Part shown: positions 42,024 through 50,555 of the stretch, piece after piece
How the letters are laid out: every line of letters begins with the position of its first letter
Position numbering within the stretch: position 1 is the first letter of the stretch
IMG/VR virus record: IMGVR_UViG_3300025767_000026
Location: 1 to 54,392 of that record
Direction: 5' to 3' (one strand)
DNA: 54,392 nucleotides
From: a virus
The notes under the pieces: generated by a model
Databases searched by the model: none
What the model was told of the DNA's origin: nothing
What the model saw: only the letters and a program-made list of their open reading frames with translations
Position numbers and translations under genes: made by a program

Positions 42024-43880
42024 TTACAATTTTAAATTAGCCTGCTCGGCGTTATCGCTTGCTTTTTGCGCATAAGCATTAATTGATTGCTGCACTTCTG
42101 AGTTAGAAGAGAATTCTGTTAAGTCAACCGTTGCAGTCCCCGTCGTATTATTAATAATTGTCCCAGCACCAGATACCCTCCAGTTGCCTGAAGTAATTGT
42201 GGAGTCAAGCGTTATTACAGCCCCCACCAATGAAAGGGAACAATCACCGCCGGAAGATTTATTTGTAATCAGAAGCTCTCCTGAAAACTGACGGAATGCC
42301 ATGCGGCCACTGCCGTTGCAATCTAGAATAGGGATATTATTACCTGGGTTGTTTGCTCCTACGGAAGCGCACTCGTTAGCAATTAGTAAACCATTAGCCG
42401 CAATGCCTACTGTCCCTTCTCGGAAAATACAGCGCTCAGCATAGCCAAATATACCGCTAAGATTTTGCATTGCAACTTGTGTATAATAAGAGCTACCGTT
42501 GTCTCCAAGGTCTCCAGACAAAAGCAAGCCGTCAAATTCACAACCAACGAGAGTTGCAGCTGGGTCAACCGTGATTTGCGTTGTTCTTGACGACCTACCA
42601 AAGAATTTCATATTGGTGTGTGTGCCAGTTATAGTAAAAGCGGATCTTGCGGATATATTAAATAAAGAATACTTGTTAGCGATAAGCTGGGCATCGACAT
42701 CATTATTTACAGGCTGCTGTTTGGTGCCTATTGGGAATTTTGTCCCCGTGTTACTTGTGGTTGGATCAATCCAGACGCTTCCATTGTCAAATGCAGCATA
42801 TTGCGTTAGCACCGGGAAAGACACTTGGGAAGTATCCACAATTGCCGTACCCGTGGAATTATCAATGACCCTTAAAGATCCGGTGCATCGTATAATACCG
42901 TCATTAACCGTGGAGTCTATCACAACAGTTCCTCCTGAGTTTATATTGATTTCAATATCCTCCGGTCCTGTTTTATTTATAATCTTAAGATCACCATGCC
43001 AATTTTTAATACTCACATCCCTGCCCGCGCCGCCGCAATCGATTATAGGGTATACGTTATTTTGCACAATACCATCCCAACAATCAATAAATGCTGTTTG
43101 ACCAACGCCTGATACAACAAACGTGCCTGCTATTAAACAGCGATACGCATAGCCCTCCACCATCTGAACATCTAATAATCTGCAATCTTCAAATGTGGCT
43201 AGGTTATCAAATTCCCCTTGAATGGTTGCATCGAATATATCTACTCCAAATGTAGCTGCTCCAGGCTCAAAGGTTAAAACAGTTTTATTAGGGTTGGTGC
43301 CGTAAACCTCAAAGTTTTCTATATCGTCTCCAGTCGTAAATGTGAAGTTTCCTATAATGTTAAGCCTATTAATACCGCGAACGTCAGCGATAAGCTTAGC
43401 GTCCTGTATATTGTTTACCGGTGCCTGAGGTGTTCCCTTCGGAAATACTGTGCCAGTTACGCCCCTTATTGCGTCTACTGTAATAGCCCCACCAAAAGAA
43501 GAAAACTCAATAGCCGCGTTAGATATAAGACCCGCCGCATTCTGGCTACGTATTGACACCTGGTTTAAATTAACTACGTCTCCAACGTTGCTGTTTGCCC
43601 CTGTTAAATTAACGGCATAATTGCCGTCTTCAAATGTTACTGTATAACCACTTATGATCTCAATAGTTCTTGCGTATACAATGCCCCCTAGCAATATTTC
43701 CGTATTATGCTGATGTGTTTTTAGATGAGCCATCCCTTCCGCTGAAGACTCCAGCGCTTTTAAATCCAATCTAAATTGGTTTAACGGGAGGTCACGGATT
43801 TCAGCCGGAGTCGCCTGCACTAAGGTAGTATAAGCCTTAGGTATCGATATTACTTTGGTGCCCCAGTCTATAGAAATCAT
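42024..43880 (-). CDS. Duplicated beta-helix tail protein
   Basis: A 618-residue protein with two homologous ~200-residue halves after an N-terminal ~140-residue part. Half one runs from TGTVFPKGTPQAPVNN to GTAIVDTS; half two from TGTKFPIGTKQQPVNN to GTATVDLT. Both contain PI-DCxGxGR and ITNK or INKT steps, typical of a right-handed parallel beta-helix. The N-terminal part includes HLKTHQHNTEILLGGIVYAR. A C-terminal helix ends the protein. It may be a virion spike or adaptor; no catalytic triad is evident. It overlaps the next gene by four bases. Confidence 0.7.
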   Translation of the reverse strand: MISIDWGTKVISIPKAYTTLVQATPAEIRDLPLNQFRLDLKALESSAEGMAHLKTHQHNTEILLGGIVYARTIEIISGYTVTFEDGNYAVNLTGANSNVGDVVNLNQVSIRSQNAAGLISNAAIEFSSFGGAITVDAIRGVTGTVFPKGTPQAPVNNIQDAKLIADVRGINRLNIIGNFTFTTGDDIENFEVYGTNPNKTVLTFEPGAATFGVDIFDATIQGEFDNLATFEDCRLLDVQMVEGYAYRCLIAGTFVVSGVGQTAFIDCWDGIVQNNVYPIIDCGGAGRDVSIKNWHGDLKIINKTGPEDIEININSGGTVVIDSTVNDGIIRCTGSLRVIDNSTGTAIVDTSQVSFPVLTQYAAFDNGSVWIDPTTSNTGTKFPIGTKQQPVNNDVDAQLIANKYSLFNISARSAFTITGTHTNMKFFGRSSRTTQITVDPAATLVGCEFDGLLLSGDLGDNGSSYYTQVAMQNLSGIFGYAERCIFREGTVGIAANGLLIANECASVGANNPGNNIPILDCNGSGRMAFRQFSGELLITNKSSGGDCSLSLVGAVITLDSTITSGNWRVSGAGTIINNTTGTATVDLTEFSSNSEVQQSINAYAQKASDNAEQANLKL

Positions 43881-44092
43881 ATTAAATTATTGTATAAAGT
43901 GTGTATCTGCTGCTCAAGCATAGTGATCCGGTTGGATAGCTGCATGTTCTGAACCTCAAAGTTTCTAACAATGGCCTCAAGCTTGCGCATTTCTTCCCTG
44001 GTCGCTGTCGAATAGTCGCGGATAGCTATAATATTTTTATACCCGGCGCTATCGACTAATCCCATGTCTGTAATTGTTATCTCTTTACTCAT
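43877..44092 (-). CDS. Small coiled-coil tail accessory
   Basis: A 71-residue protein: a short N-terminal part (KEITITDMGLVDSAGYKN), then a clear coiled coil (EEMRKLEAIVRNFEVQNMQL, then RITMLEQQIHTLYN). It overlaps the genes on both sides by four to eight bases, implying co-translation with the two beta-helix tail proteins. It may trimerise those proteins. Function inferred from architecture only. Confidence 0.6.
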   Translation of the reverse strand: MSKEITITDMGLVDSAGYKNIIAIRDYSTATREEMRKLEAIVRNFEVQNMQLSNRITMLEQQIHTLYNNLI

Positions 44093-45737
44093 CCCTAATC
44101 ATAAATATATTTACGTCAAATCCACTAGATGTAATTGTTCCTGAAATAATTGATTGCTTATACAATGTTCCTGTGGTAGCTTTTCTAACGCGACCTGTAA
44201 CCGCTTGATTGTTTGTATAACTAAACCCTGTGTCCTCAATAATACCGTTGGCATCTGTTACGCCAGATAATACATCCGTACCAAGTGTTAAATCTCCTCC
44301 AGCCCCAGCCTCTAGTAATACACGCGCCCCAGCAACAGGCAAATTTGTTTCGACATCGAAGACAGAAACCCTAACTGTTTTTGTGTTGTTTATAACTACA
44401 GTTGCACCGTTGGAAGTATATGTTGGCGTATTGCCTCCGTTTACATTTATTGTAACAGTGCCTAGGGCACTTAAAATTTGTATTGCAGAAGTTGTAGTCC
44501 CATTAGCACCGTAATTTGTAAAAGTAATATTAGTTAAATTATAAGTATTCCCCGCGCTAAACCGCATGGCGTGAAATGTCCCGGACTGTATAAATTCACA
44601 ATCATGTATCCGAGTAGAGCCAAATGCTGCCGGCACGGTATTGTTTAATGTTGGTAATGGCGTAATTGCGTCTGTTCTAATAATTGTATTTTTAATCTCC
44701 CCAGCATTAATTAGTGTCTTACATTCTATATCTGCCCCGTCTATATTGCAAGCCGATGTATATGTAATCTCATTGTGGTTTCTTAAGTTTGAGCTTGACC
44801 GAAATATTCCAGCGGTGCCGGAGACTTTAAAATCTGGGCGCGTATCAAAGCCGCCATAAATCCTACCTCCCCCAATAATTGTATTAGTTATTGTAATATC
44901 GTCTAATGCATTATTAAGGAACACTTCAACTCCTTGTTGATTAGAGTCTACATAACCGTCAATAAACGTTACAATAGTATTTCCGCTAACAAACACTGTT
45001 GGAACTAACGAGTTTCTATCCCCTACTACTAATTTTCCACGTGCCTGCATAGAGTTTGCAGAGCCACTCACGACTCCATATCTATTGCTTTTTATGTTTT
45101 GATCAAAATCAAGAAAATCAATAAAAGAAGCAACAGGCCCTGCGCCGTCGCCCCGAGTAACAATTAATCCTTCACCGTAATCAATAGCGTCCATCGCCAC
45201 ATTTTCAGATTTAGCAAATCCGCCTATAAAAGTCGCTCCAACCGCGTACCAAATTACGGCCGCTTGATTAAGCGTCCCGCTTTGGGATTCTGCCCACAAC
45301 AATACATTTGGGCTAATTGCCGTTAAGATATATCCACCCTGCGATGGGTACGTTAAATACTGGTCATTGTTAGCCCCACTGCCTGCTAGGTTGTATTGAT
45401 AAAAATTTGATCCGTTGCCAGAACCTATTGCAACTTCAACTCCCCAAGTAGTATTTAAATCAAAAGCATCCGATACATATACCTTGCAAAACCACAGATT
45501 GTTGCCAGAATAATCTACGGCACTGCCAAGATAATCTACACCAATTCTTGTGCCCGGATTCGTGGTGTTTACTTTTTTACCAACAGCCCCAACAGCACTG
45601 CCCGGCGTGTCTTGCTGATATGCATTAGCTGCCTCAGAAGCGGGAGAACCCCCTCCTGTATTGTAGTTTCCCCAGCCGACGCTGCTGTCTGAAGAATTTA
45701 ATCTCGTACCATTAAATACTACGTTAGCTACTGCCAT
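44085..45737 (-). CDS. Beta-helix tail protein with C-terminal Ig-like domain
   Basis: A 550-residue protein. The N-terminal ~200 residues look like a beta-sandwich or lectin-like section (LWFCKVYVSDAFDLNTTWGV). A parallel beta-helix-like middle is rich in Asn/Thr/Ile steps. The C-terminal ~95 residues begin VRVSVFDVETNLPVAGARVL and contain GVTDANGIIE, the pattern of carboxypeptidase-regulatory or CNA-B-like domains used as spacers on surface proteins. It is likely a tail or spike component. No glycosidase motif was identified. Confidence 0.65.
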   Translation of the reverse strand: MAVANVVFNGTRLNSSDSSVGWGNYNTGGGSPASEAANAYQQDTPGSAVGAVGKKVNTTNPGTRIGVDYLGSAVDYSGNNLWFCKVYVSDAFDLNTTWGVEVAIGSGNGSNFYQYNLAGSGANNDQYLTYPSQGGYILTAISPNVLLWAESQSGTLNQAAVIWYAVGATFIGGFAKSENVAMDAIDYGEGLIVTRGDGAGPVASFIDFLDFDQNIKSNRYGVVSGSANSMQARGKLVVGDRNSLVPTVFVSGNTIVTFIDGYVDSNQQGVEVFLNNALDDITITNTIIGGGRIYGGFDTRPDFKVSGTAGIFRSSSNLRNHNEITYTSACNIDGADIECKTLINAGEIKNTIIRTDAITPLPTLNNTVPAAFGSTRIHDCEFIQSGTFHAMRFSAGNTYNLTNITFTNYGANGTTTSAIQILSALGTVTINVNGGNTPTYTSNGATVVINNTKTVRVSVFDVETNLPVAGARVLLEAGAGGDLTLGTDVLSGVTDANGIIEDTGFSYTNNQAVTGRVRKATTGTLYKQSIISGTITSSGFDVNIFMIRDE

Positions 45738-45757
45738 ATTGGTATAAATGTTTTTAT

Positions 45758-45785
45758 TATATGGGCGCCCGAAGACGCCCGTATA
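45758..45785 (-). terminator. UUCG-capped hairpin between tail genes
   Basis: On the - strand TATACGGGCGTC, loop TTCG, GGCGCCCATATA: one C-A mismatch and one wobble in a 12-pair stem with a cUUCGg loop, 12 bases past the upstream stop. The A/T-rich tail has no pure U-run. It is the same loop design as the hairpin after the capsid gene. Confidence 0.65.
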
Positions 45786-45797
45786 ACCTTTTTATTA

Positions 45798-47516
45798 TTA
45801 AACGTCAGACGTTCTAATAGCTGTAACAGTAGTGTTTGAACCACTAAATGTTGCAGATGAAATAAACTGCTTAATTGGGCTACCCCCTCCGTCGCGGACA
45901 ATTACAACAAGCCCTCTATCTGAGCTATAAATAGCCGTGAAAGAAGTTGTAGAGGCGCTCGCAAGCACATCAATATAAGTGATGTAAACATCGTTGGCGG
46001 CTGTAGCATTAACAGTGGCAAAGTCCTCTTGCCCATCTGTGCTAGAAATTGTAAATGTTGAACCGGAATAAGAAGAATATTCTAACCTTCTATCAAACCC
46101 ATTGTCATCTACAACGCGGATAGTCCCGGATGCAGGAGTGTCCAATGGTATCGCCGTGCTAACAACAACAGATGTGATATTGTCAGCCGTTAGACCTCCA
46201 CCTGCTAATGATAATTGATTTTGATCAATTGCAGGGTCGCCATTAACATCTGTGCTACTACCATCCCAAGGAGCAACTAATACGCGGTCTTCTCCGCTAA
46301 CTAGGCCACCTACGGTAAACGTAACATTGTTTGGTGGGTTTACAGCAGTGTTTGTTAAATCAGATAATGTGTCTCTGTTAGTAAGGTCGTTCGTTTCAAT
46401 ACCAATACCATAAGCGCCAATAATAGCAGAACCAGTAGAATTCCCAACAAACGGGAATGAAAGCGTACGAGCTAAAGCAGTGCCTACAGCATTAGCTGTT
46501 GCTGTTGAAGCGCCAGTAATTGTTTGTGTATTTGTAGGAGCAGCGCCTGTCAATAACTGTATCCACATTTTAGTAGCTGAGGTTGGGCTATTAATAGCAA
46601 GCATCTGTCCTGTTCCACCTGTCCAGCTAACTGCTTCAAAAGCTGCAAACGTTCCAGTTGGCCCATTTACAGTAATTTCATGAGTGATACCTCTAAATAG
46701 CTCACCATTTAATCCGTAAAGTGTTTCAGACGTTCCCTCTCTTGTTAGCCATTTAGCTCTTTCATAGAAATCATTAATTGAGTTAGTTGGCGTGTTGGAA
46801 TCCCACTTAGAGTAATAAAACTCATTGACTGTATCGTTGTTTACATCAATACCATTATACCCTTGGGTGGTATTTGTAATTCCCGTGTAACCTGCTATTG
46901 TGCCAATTAACGTTTGATTGTTAAGGTCAACTAATTCAGACAGCGCCAATACATTATTGCCCTCTACTGCCGAGTTAACGGTAAACTCCGTATAAGTATA
47001 CCCAAATGCACGTGAAGTACCAATAAGCCTTCTATTATCAATATTAGCCCCTGCAGTGCGTACCGGCAATAAGAATCGGTGTGAAATACCTGCAGCAGAG
47101 TTAACGCCTCCGCCAGTGGCTAAATTCCACCAGTCGTCAGCAAGCACTACTCCGTTTTGAATAATTTGAATTTTGTCTACATTACCAAAGTTTACAAACC
47201 CAGCGTAGATTTTTTCTGTACCAGCTGTACCTTGCTTAATAGATCCATCATAAAGGTGCTCTGACGCATTGTCGTCAATGTTATAATTACCTTTAAGCTG
47301 TATAATGTTGTCGGTTGATCTAGCCGATGGATCAGTATCTGTAATGTCAAGGGCGTCATCGCCTGATGAAACAGCATCATCCGCTAAATCTTGTAGCCAC
47401 CTGTGAAACTCAATCACAGTGGTATACGATGGAGATGCCCCACCGTGGTCGTCACCGATATATCGGATATCTCCTGTTGCTCTGGTTACTGTCCAGTCTG
47501 CTGCTACTATAGCCAT
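45798..47516 (-). CDS. Marine-phage tail/structural protein of unknown fold
   Basis: A 572-residue protein. The N-terminus (DWTVTRATGDIRYIGDDHGG, then PSYTTVIEFHRWLQDLADDA) is a family I recall from many marine phage genomes, annotated only as structural or hypothetical. The protein is Asn/Thr/Gly-rich and beta-dominated, with no catalytic motif seen. It lies between the second modular tail protein and a hairpin, so it may have its own transcript segment. An N-terminal helical domain followed by a beta body suggests an adhesin-like role. Confidence 0.65.
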   Translation of the reverse strand: MAIVAADWTVTRATGDIRYIGDDHGGASPSYTTVIEFHRWLQDLADDAVSSGDDALDITDTDPSARSTDNIIQLKGNYNIDDNASEHLYDGSIKQGTAGTEKIYAGFVNFGNVDKIQIIQNGVVLADDWWNLATGGGVNSAAGISHRFLLPVRTAGANIDNRRLIGTSRAFGYTYTEFTVNSAVEGNNVLALSELVDLNNQTLIGTIAGYTGITNTTQGYNGIDVNNDTVNEFYYSKWDSNTPTNSINDFYERAKWLTREGTSETLYGLNGELFRGITHEITVNGPTGTFAAFEAVSWTGGTGQMLAINSPTSATKMWIQLLTGAAPTNTQTITGASTATANAVGTALARTLSFPFVGNSTGSAIIGAYGIGIETNDLTNRDTLSDLTNTAVNPPNNVTFTVGGLVSGEDRVLVAPWDGSSTDVNGDPAIDQNQLSLAGGGLTADNITSVVVSTAIPLDTPASGTIRVVDDNGFDRRLEYSSYSGSTFTISSTDGQEDFATVNATAANDVYITYIDVLASASTTSFTAIYSSDRGLVVIVRDGGGSPIKQFISSATFSGSNTTVTAIRTSDV

Positions 47517-47550
47517 AATTTTTTTTTTAGTTGTTAGTTTTGTTTGTTGT

Positions 47551-48243
47551 TTATATGTAGTTTAGTATTAATCTGTTTGCCCAGTCTGTTTCCAAATCTG
47601 TAACGCCTTGCGCTGTTGTTATAGTACCTGAAATATATTTTGTAATTACGGGTGAAGAATTTAGCAAGTACCCAGCGTAAACGGTTAAGCCAACCGCATC
47701 ACTCCTATAGCTTGTAACGGTATTAGAGGATCCTCCTCCGCTACCTGTGCCATAACTTGATATGCCATAATAGCTATTTTCTGTCATACTCCCATTTGAT
47801 GAAACTACCGACAGGGACGCATCGTAAAAATCAGTAGATCCATCCTGAGCTAAAGCATTTAAAGTATAGACTCCAAAATTATTTACATTATCTACTTGAG
47901 ATAATATTATTTGCCCACCTACCAGATTCTGCAAGTATTGTAATACAAGATTGTTATTTGTAGCAAACTTGCTTATTTTTATTGTTGTTATAGCGGAGAA
48001 AGCTGTGCCGTTGCCAAACCCAGCCTCAAAGCTTATTGTCTGCGCGTTACGGCCGTAAAGAAGGTCAGTCTGAAAAAAAAAGTTGCATTGCCCTACGATG
48101 CCAACCGCATTAGCGTTGTTTAGAAAACTAGCAACACCTTGCACTGTAAAGTTCTTTGTAATGCCCCCATTAAAATCTGTGCCTACCCACTTATCTAATG
48201 AGGTAACAGCAAGGTCAGTGCCATAATTGCCTATCCTGCCCAT
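47551..48243 (-). CDS. Tail protein with recurrent N-terminal module (copy 2)
   Basis: A 230-residue protein beginning MGRIGNYGTDLAVTSLDKWV with GTDF and KNFTVQGVASFL, matching the module of the 41.3 kb and 53.2 kb proteins. Its centre (GGQIILSQVDNVNNFGVYTL, STDFYDASLSVVSSNGS) also aligns with the 41.3 kb copy, while the C-terminus is unique (SSPVITKYISGTITTAQG). Its last base is shared with the holin gene start region. It is a likely virion attachment module with a variable tip. Confidence 0.65.
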   Translation of the reverse strand: MGRIGNYGTDLAVTSLDKWVGTDFNGGITKNFTVQGVASFLNNANAVGIVGQCNFFFQTDLLYGRNAQTISFEAGFGNGTAFSAITTIKISKFATNNNLVLQYLQNLVGGQIILSQVDNVNNFGVYTLNALAQDGSTDFYDASLSVVSSNGSMTENSYYGISSYGTGSGGGSSNTVTSYRSDAVGLTVYAGYLLNSSPVITKYISGTITTAQGVTDLETDWANRLILNYI

Positions 48244-48707
48244 TACTTTTTCTTAAATAAACTTGTAGCTTTCTCTGTTGTTCTTCCGCCAAAGTAAGCT
48301 AGCACTACCGCCATCATTACGCTTTCAAAAGTATTATTCCACAATGAGTTAATCGTGAAGGGTACGCCGTCAATACTGTCTAATATACCTGCTAGCGTAA
48401 AAACAACGATGCACCATACCAATACTAGGGGGCGTACGTTTTTACTTAACCAGCTATCTGAAATTGAATCCGCAAGCCAACGATTTGTAACGGCCTCCAT
48501 CTCTTTATTCTGCTGATCAAATATAAGCGTCTGTAATTTTATCTTATCCTCCTGCGATATATCTGATTTAGTAATCGCAGCAATAGCTTCCCCAGGCGAA
48601 GTAATACCCTCCAGTACACTTCCCAGTGCTGGGTTGATTAAGGTAGCAGCGCCCAGTAACATTTTACCGAGCGTGCTTTCTTTAAAAGGTTTTTTTTCTC
48701 CTGACAT
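48243..48707 (-). CDS. Holin (three-TM / GTA-type)
   Basis: A 154-residue membrane protein. A cytoplasmic helical region (NRWLADSISDSWLSKNVRPL) precedes hydrophobic segments at about 94-110 and 126-141, with a basic C-terminus (SLFKKK). This is the layout of the 'holin of 3TMs, for gene-transfer release' family. It would permeabilise the inner membrane for the M15 endolysin, yet it lies 39 kb away from the endolysin, whose immediate neighbour is another small membrane protein. Confidence 0.75.
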   Translation of the reverse strand: MSGEKKPFKESTLGKMLLGAATLINPALGSVLEGITSPGEAIAAITKSDISQEDKIKLQTLIFDQQNKEMEAVTNRWLADSISDSWLSKNVRPLVLVWCIVVFTLAGILDSIDGVPFTINSLWNNTFESVMMAVVLAYFGGRTTEKATSLFKKK

Positions 48708-48710
48708 AGT

Positions 48711-48998
48711 TTAACATTTCCAACGGCGGCGCGCGGCGCAGATTCTTTTATCTGGCGTCTTGCTGCAGTCTATATTATGCATGTTCATTTGTCCTTTAGA
48801 TCTCGCGCAATAAGAGGTACGTCTGCTTCCACCCCCCGGTTGAGGTGCTTTAAGATTTCCCCCTGTCTCTTTATTATATGCTTTACGCCCGGCTTCAGTC
48901 ATTCCAGCGCCTTCTTTAGCGGTTAAGAAATGTCTACCCTTGCCTTTAGTGGTTTTGCGCAGTGCTTTAAATGGTGAGTTAGATTGATCGTATGCCAT
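48711..48998 (-). CDS. Small basic protein, DUF6321-like
   Basis: A 95-residue, strongly basic protein with LTAKEGAGMTEAGRKAYNKE, then GGNLKAPQPGG and a Cys-rich basic tail (YCARSKGQ; CSKTPDKRICAARRRWKC). It resembles the widespread phage family DUF6321 as I remember it, for which no function is agreed. Charge suggests DNA contact inside the virion. Gaps of two to three bases to both neighbours. Confidence 0.65.
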   Translation of the reverse strand: MAYDQSNSPFKALRKTTKGKGRHFLTAKEGAGMTEAGRKAYNKETGGNLKAPQPGGGSRRTSYCARSKGQMNMHNIDCSKTPDKRICAARRRWKC

Positions 48999-49000
48999 GA

Positions 49001-49993
49001 CTATTTGTTTTTGCTCATGTAGCCACCCATTTTAAAAGGTGTTTTACCTGATTTAGCAGCACCCCACATTTTAGTAGGCGAGGGGCTCCTCATTTCCACT
49101 GGGGTCTCAGGAGCGGTTTTTCTATTATGGCGCTCTTGTATTCTTTGCTTTTTCTTTTCTTGGCTAGCATCATATCTAGCCTCCTTGCGCTCTGTTCTTT
49201 TATGTAAGCGGAATTCTTTAGCAGTTTTAGTCCTTGGATCCGTTGGTTCTTTGGCTTCTGGAGCTACTTGTTTTACTTCATTGCCGCTGGAATCATACAC
49301 CGTAGAGTTTGGGTCTCCTTTGATACGCGCGTCGTAGGTGTTGCTATTAGCTCTGTTTTTCCCTTTATTCTGTTGGGCGTACGTAGAAGAGGCTTGCGAT
49401 TTTGCCGCGTCTAAAGATTCTTGGCTAATTTTTCCTTTATCAAATTGGCGCTGGGCCTTACGCACTCCTTTGTCAGCAACGTTTCTTGCTCTATTTGCAC
49501 GGCGAACTTCCCATGGCTCATATGTGTCTCTTACTTCTGTAGGATCTTTTACCTCTTTACTTTCTTCTGCTTTTATTTCACCAGGGACCGCTATATCCGG
49601 AAGTGTATCGCCGGTCGGTATAGTGTTGTTTGCTAACCCTTCTTTAGTTGGGTTGACGGTGCCAAATTTTTCCAGGTTATAAGCATTCACGACTTCTTGA
49701 GGCACCCCCACATCGGATGCTGTTTTAATTCTAGTCTTATTGCCCCCAGAAATAATTGTAGGGTCGCCTTGGCTGTAGTTGATTTTGGTAGTCACCACGC
49801 GCGCATTACCTTGTTCATCTTGCCCCATATTTGTCGTAACAATAGGATCTGGAACTGGCGTTGTAGTCTGCTTTAGCGGGCTCATTCTTTCAAACTTTGC
49901 CGCGTTTTTTCCTGCTGCGTCAACAGTGACTTCTTGGTTAGCTGGGGCAGATCCATATTTGGTTGCTGCTCTCTGTGTAATAGGTGTTGCCAT
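49001..49993 (-). CDS. Disordered virion protein with SPTKMWGAAK tail motif
   Basis: A 330-residue, low-hydrophobicity, Lys/Glu/Arg/Asn-rich protein with no folded domain evident. An N-terminal section with KFERMSPLKQTT leads to a highly charged helical middle (WEVRRANRARNVADKGVRKA). The end is SPTKMWGAAKSGKTPFKMGG. The same SPTKMWGAAK stretch occurs in the 57-residue protein at 50382-50555, written with different codons. It is probably a virion-associated or assembly protein; function unknown. Confidence 0.6.
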   Translation of the reverse strand: MATPITQRAATKYGSAPANQEVTVDAAGKNAAKFERMSPLKQTTTPVPDPIVTTNMGQDEQGNARVVTTKINYSQGDPTIISGGNKTRIKTASDVGVPQEVVNAYNLEKFGTVNPTKEGLANNTIPTGDTLPDIAVPGEIKAEESKEVKDPTEVRDTYEPWEVRRANRARNVADKGVRKAQRQFDKGKISQESLDAAKSQASSTYAQQNKGKNRANSNTYDARIKGDPNSTVYDSSGNEVKQVAPEAKEPTDPRTKTAKEFRLHKRTERKEARYDASQEKKKQRIQERHNRKTAPETPVEMRSPSPTKMWGAAKSGKTPFKMGGYMSKNK

Positions 49994-49995
49994 AA

Positions 49996-50382
49996 TTATT
50001 TAGTTTTTTTATAAGCTTCGCCTTCCCATTCGAAGTTCCCGCCCTCTGTGCCTTGTTCTTTAGGATTATCCATAGACATTAAATGTCCGTTCATTCTTTT
50101 ATATACTCTTGCTGGTGATCTAGTATCTTTCTTCCAAGTTACCGTATCGTCGGTGTATTGTAAGCGCCCTTGCTCCATTTGCTCGTGATGAACATTTTCA
50201 TGCTCTACCGCTTCTTCTTTCTTTTTTGCAGACGCATTCTTATTTACAAACGTAGTACCGTCTCTATTAGCTTCAGCTACAATACCGTCCCCTAGTTCTC
50301 TTTCAAACACAGGATGGTTGTATGATGATAACTCTTCGTTGATGCCGAGTAATTCGCCTTTGCGTTTTAGTTGGAAACCCAT
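49996..50382 (-). CDS. Small HExxH metallopeptidase-like protein
   Basis: A 128-residue protein with HENVH at 61-65 inside EEAVEHENVHHEQMEQGRL, followed by YTDDTVTWKKD and ending WEGEAYKK. The pattern EHExVHxEQ...G.L.Y.D..V.WK...WE.EAY recurs in a short phage family as I recall. HExxH suggests zinc binding and peptidase activity, but the size is small and no third ligand is established. Its start overlaps the stop of the upstream 57-residue gene. Confidence 0.55.
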   Translation of the reverse strand: MGFQLKRKGELLGINEELSSYNHPVFERELGDGIVAEANRDGTTFVNKNASAKKKEEAVEHENVHHEQMEQGRLQYTDDTVTWKKDTRSPARVYKRMNGHLMSMDNPKEQGTEGGNFEWEGEAYKKTK

Positions 50383-50555
50383 TATTTATGTTTTGGTCCG
50401 CACATCTTAGCTGGAGAAGATTTTTTCCCATGCGCCACTTTCGCCGCACCCCACATTTTTGTCGGGCTAGCACAGCCGCATCCGCAACCTGATTTTCCTT
50501 TGATTATCCCGCCGTTCATTTTGGCGCGTGATGTTATAGGTGTAAGCTCGCTCAT
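50382..50555 (-). CDS. 57-residue Cys-rich small protein
   Basis: Encodes 57 residues with a CGCGC run, SPTKMWGAAK, then SPAKMCG at the end. Both termini overlap neighbouring genes (ATGA upstream, TAATG downstream), which strongly supports translation as part of this operon. The three cysteines may bind metal or form disulfides. The SPTKMWGAAK motif is shared with the 330-residue protein nearby, so the motif may be a docking or processing signal. Function unknown. Confidence 0.6.
   Translation of the reverse strand: MSELTPITSRAKMNGGIIKGKSGCGCGCASPTKMWGAAKVAHGKKSSPAKMCGPKHK

Noticed and set aside
42499-43101. A 200-codon + strand open frame inside the duplicated tail gene
   Set aside because: It is antisense to a well-supported protein with a clear internal duplication; its composition (Val/Pro/Ser-rich) is the usual by-product of Thr/Gly/Asn-rich genes read backwards.
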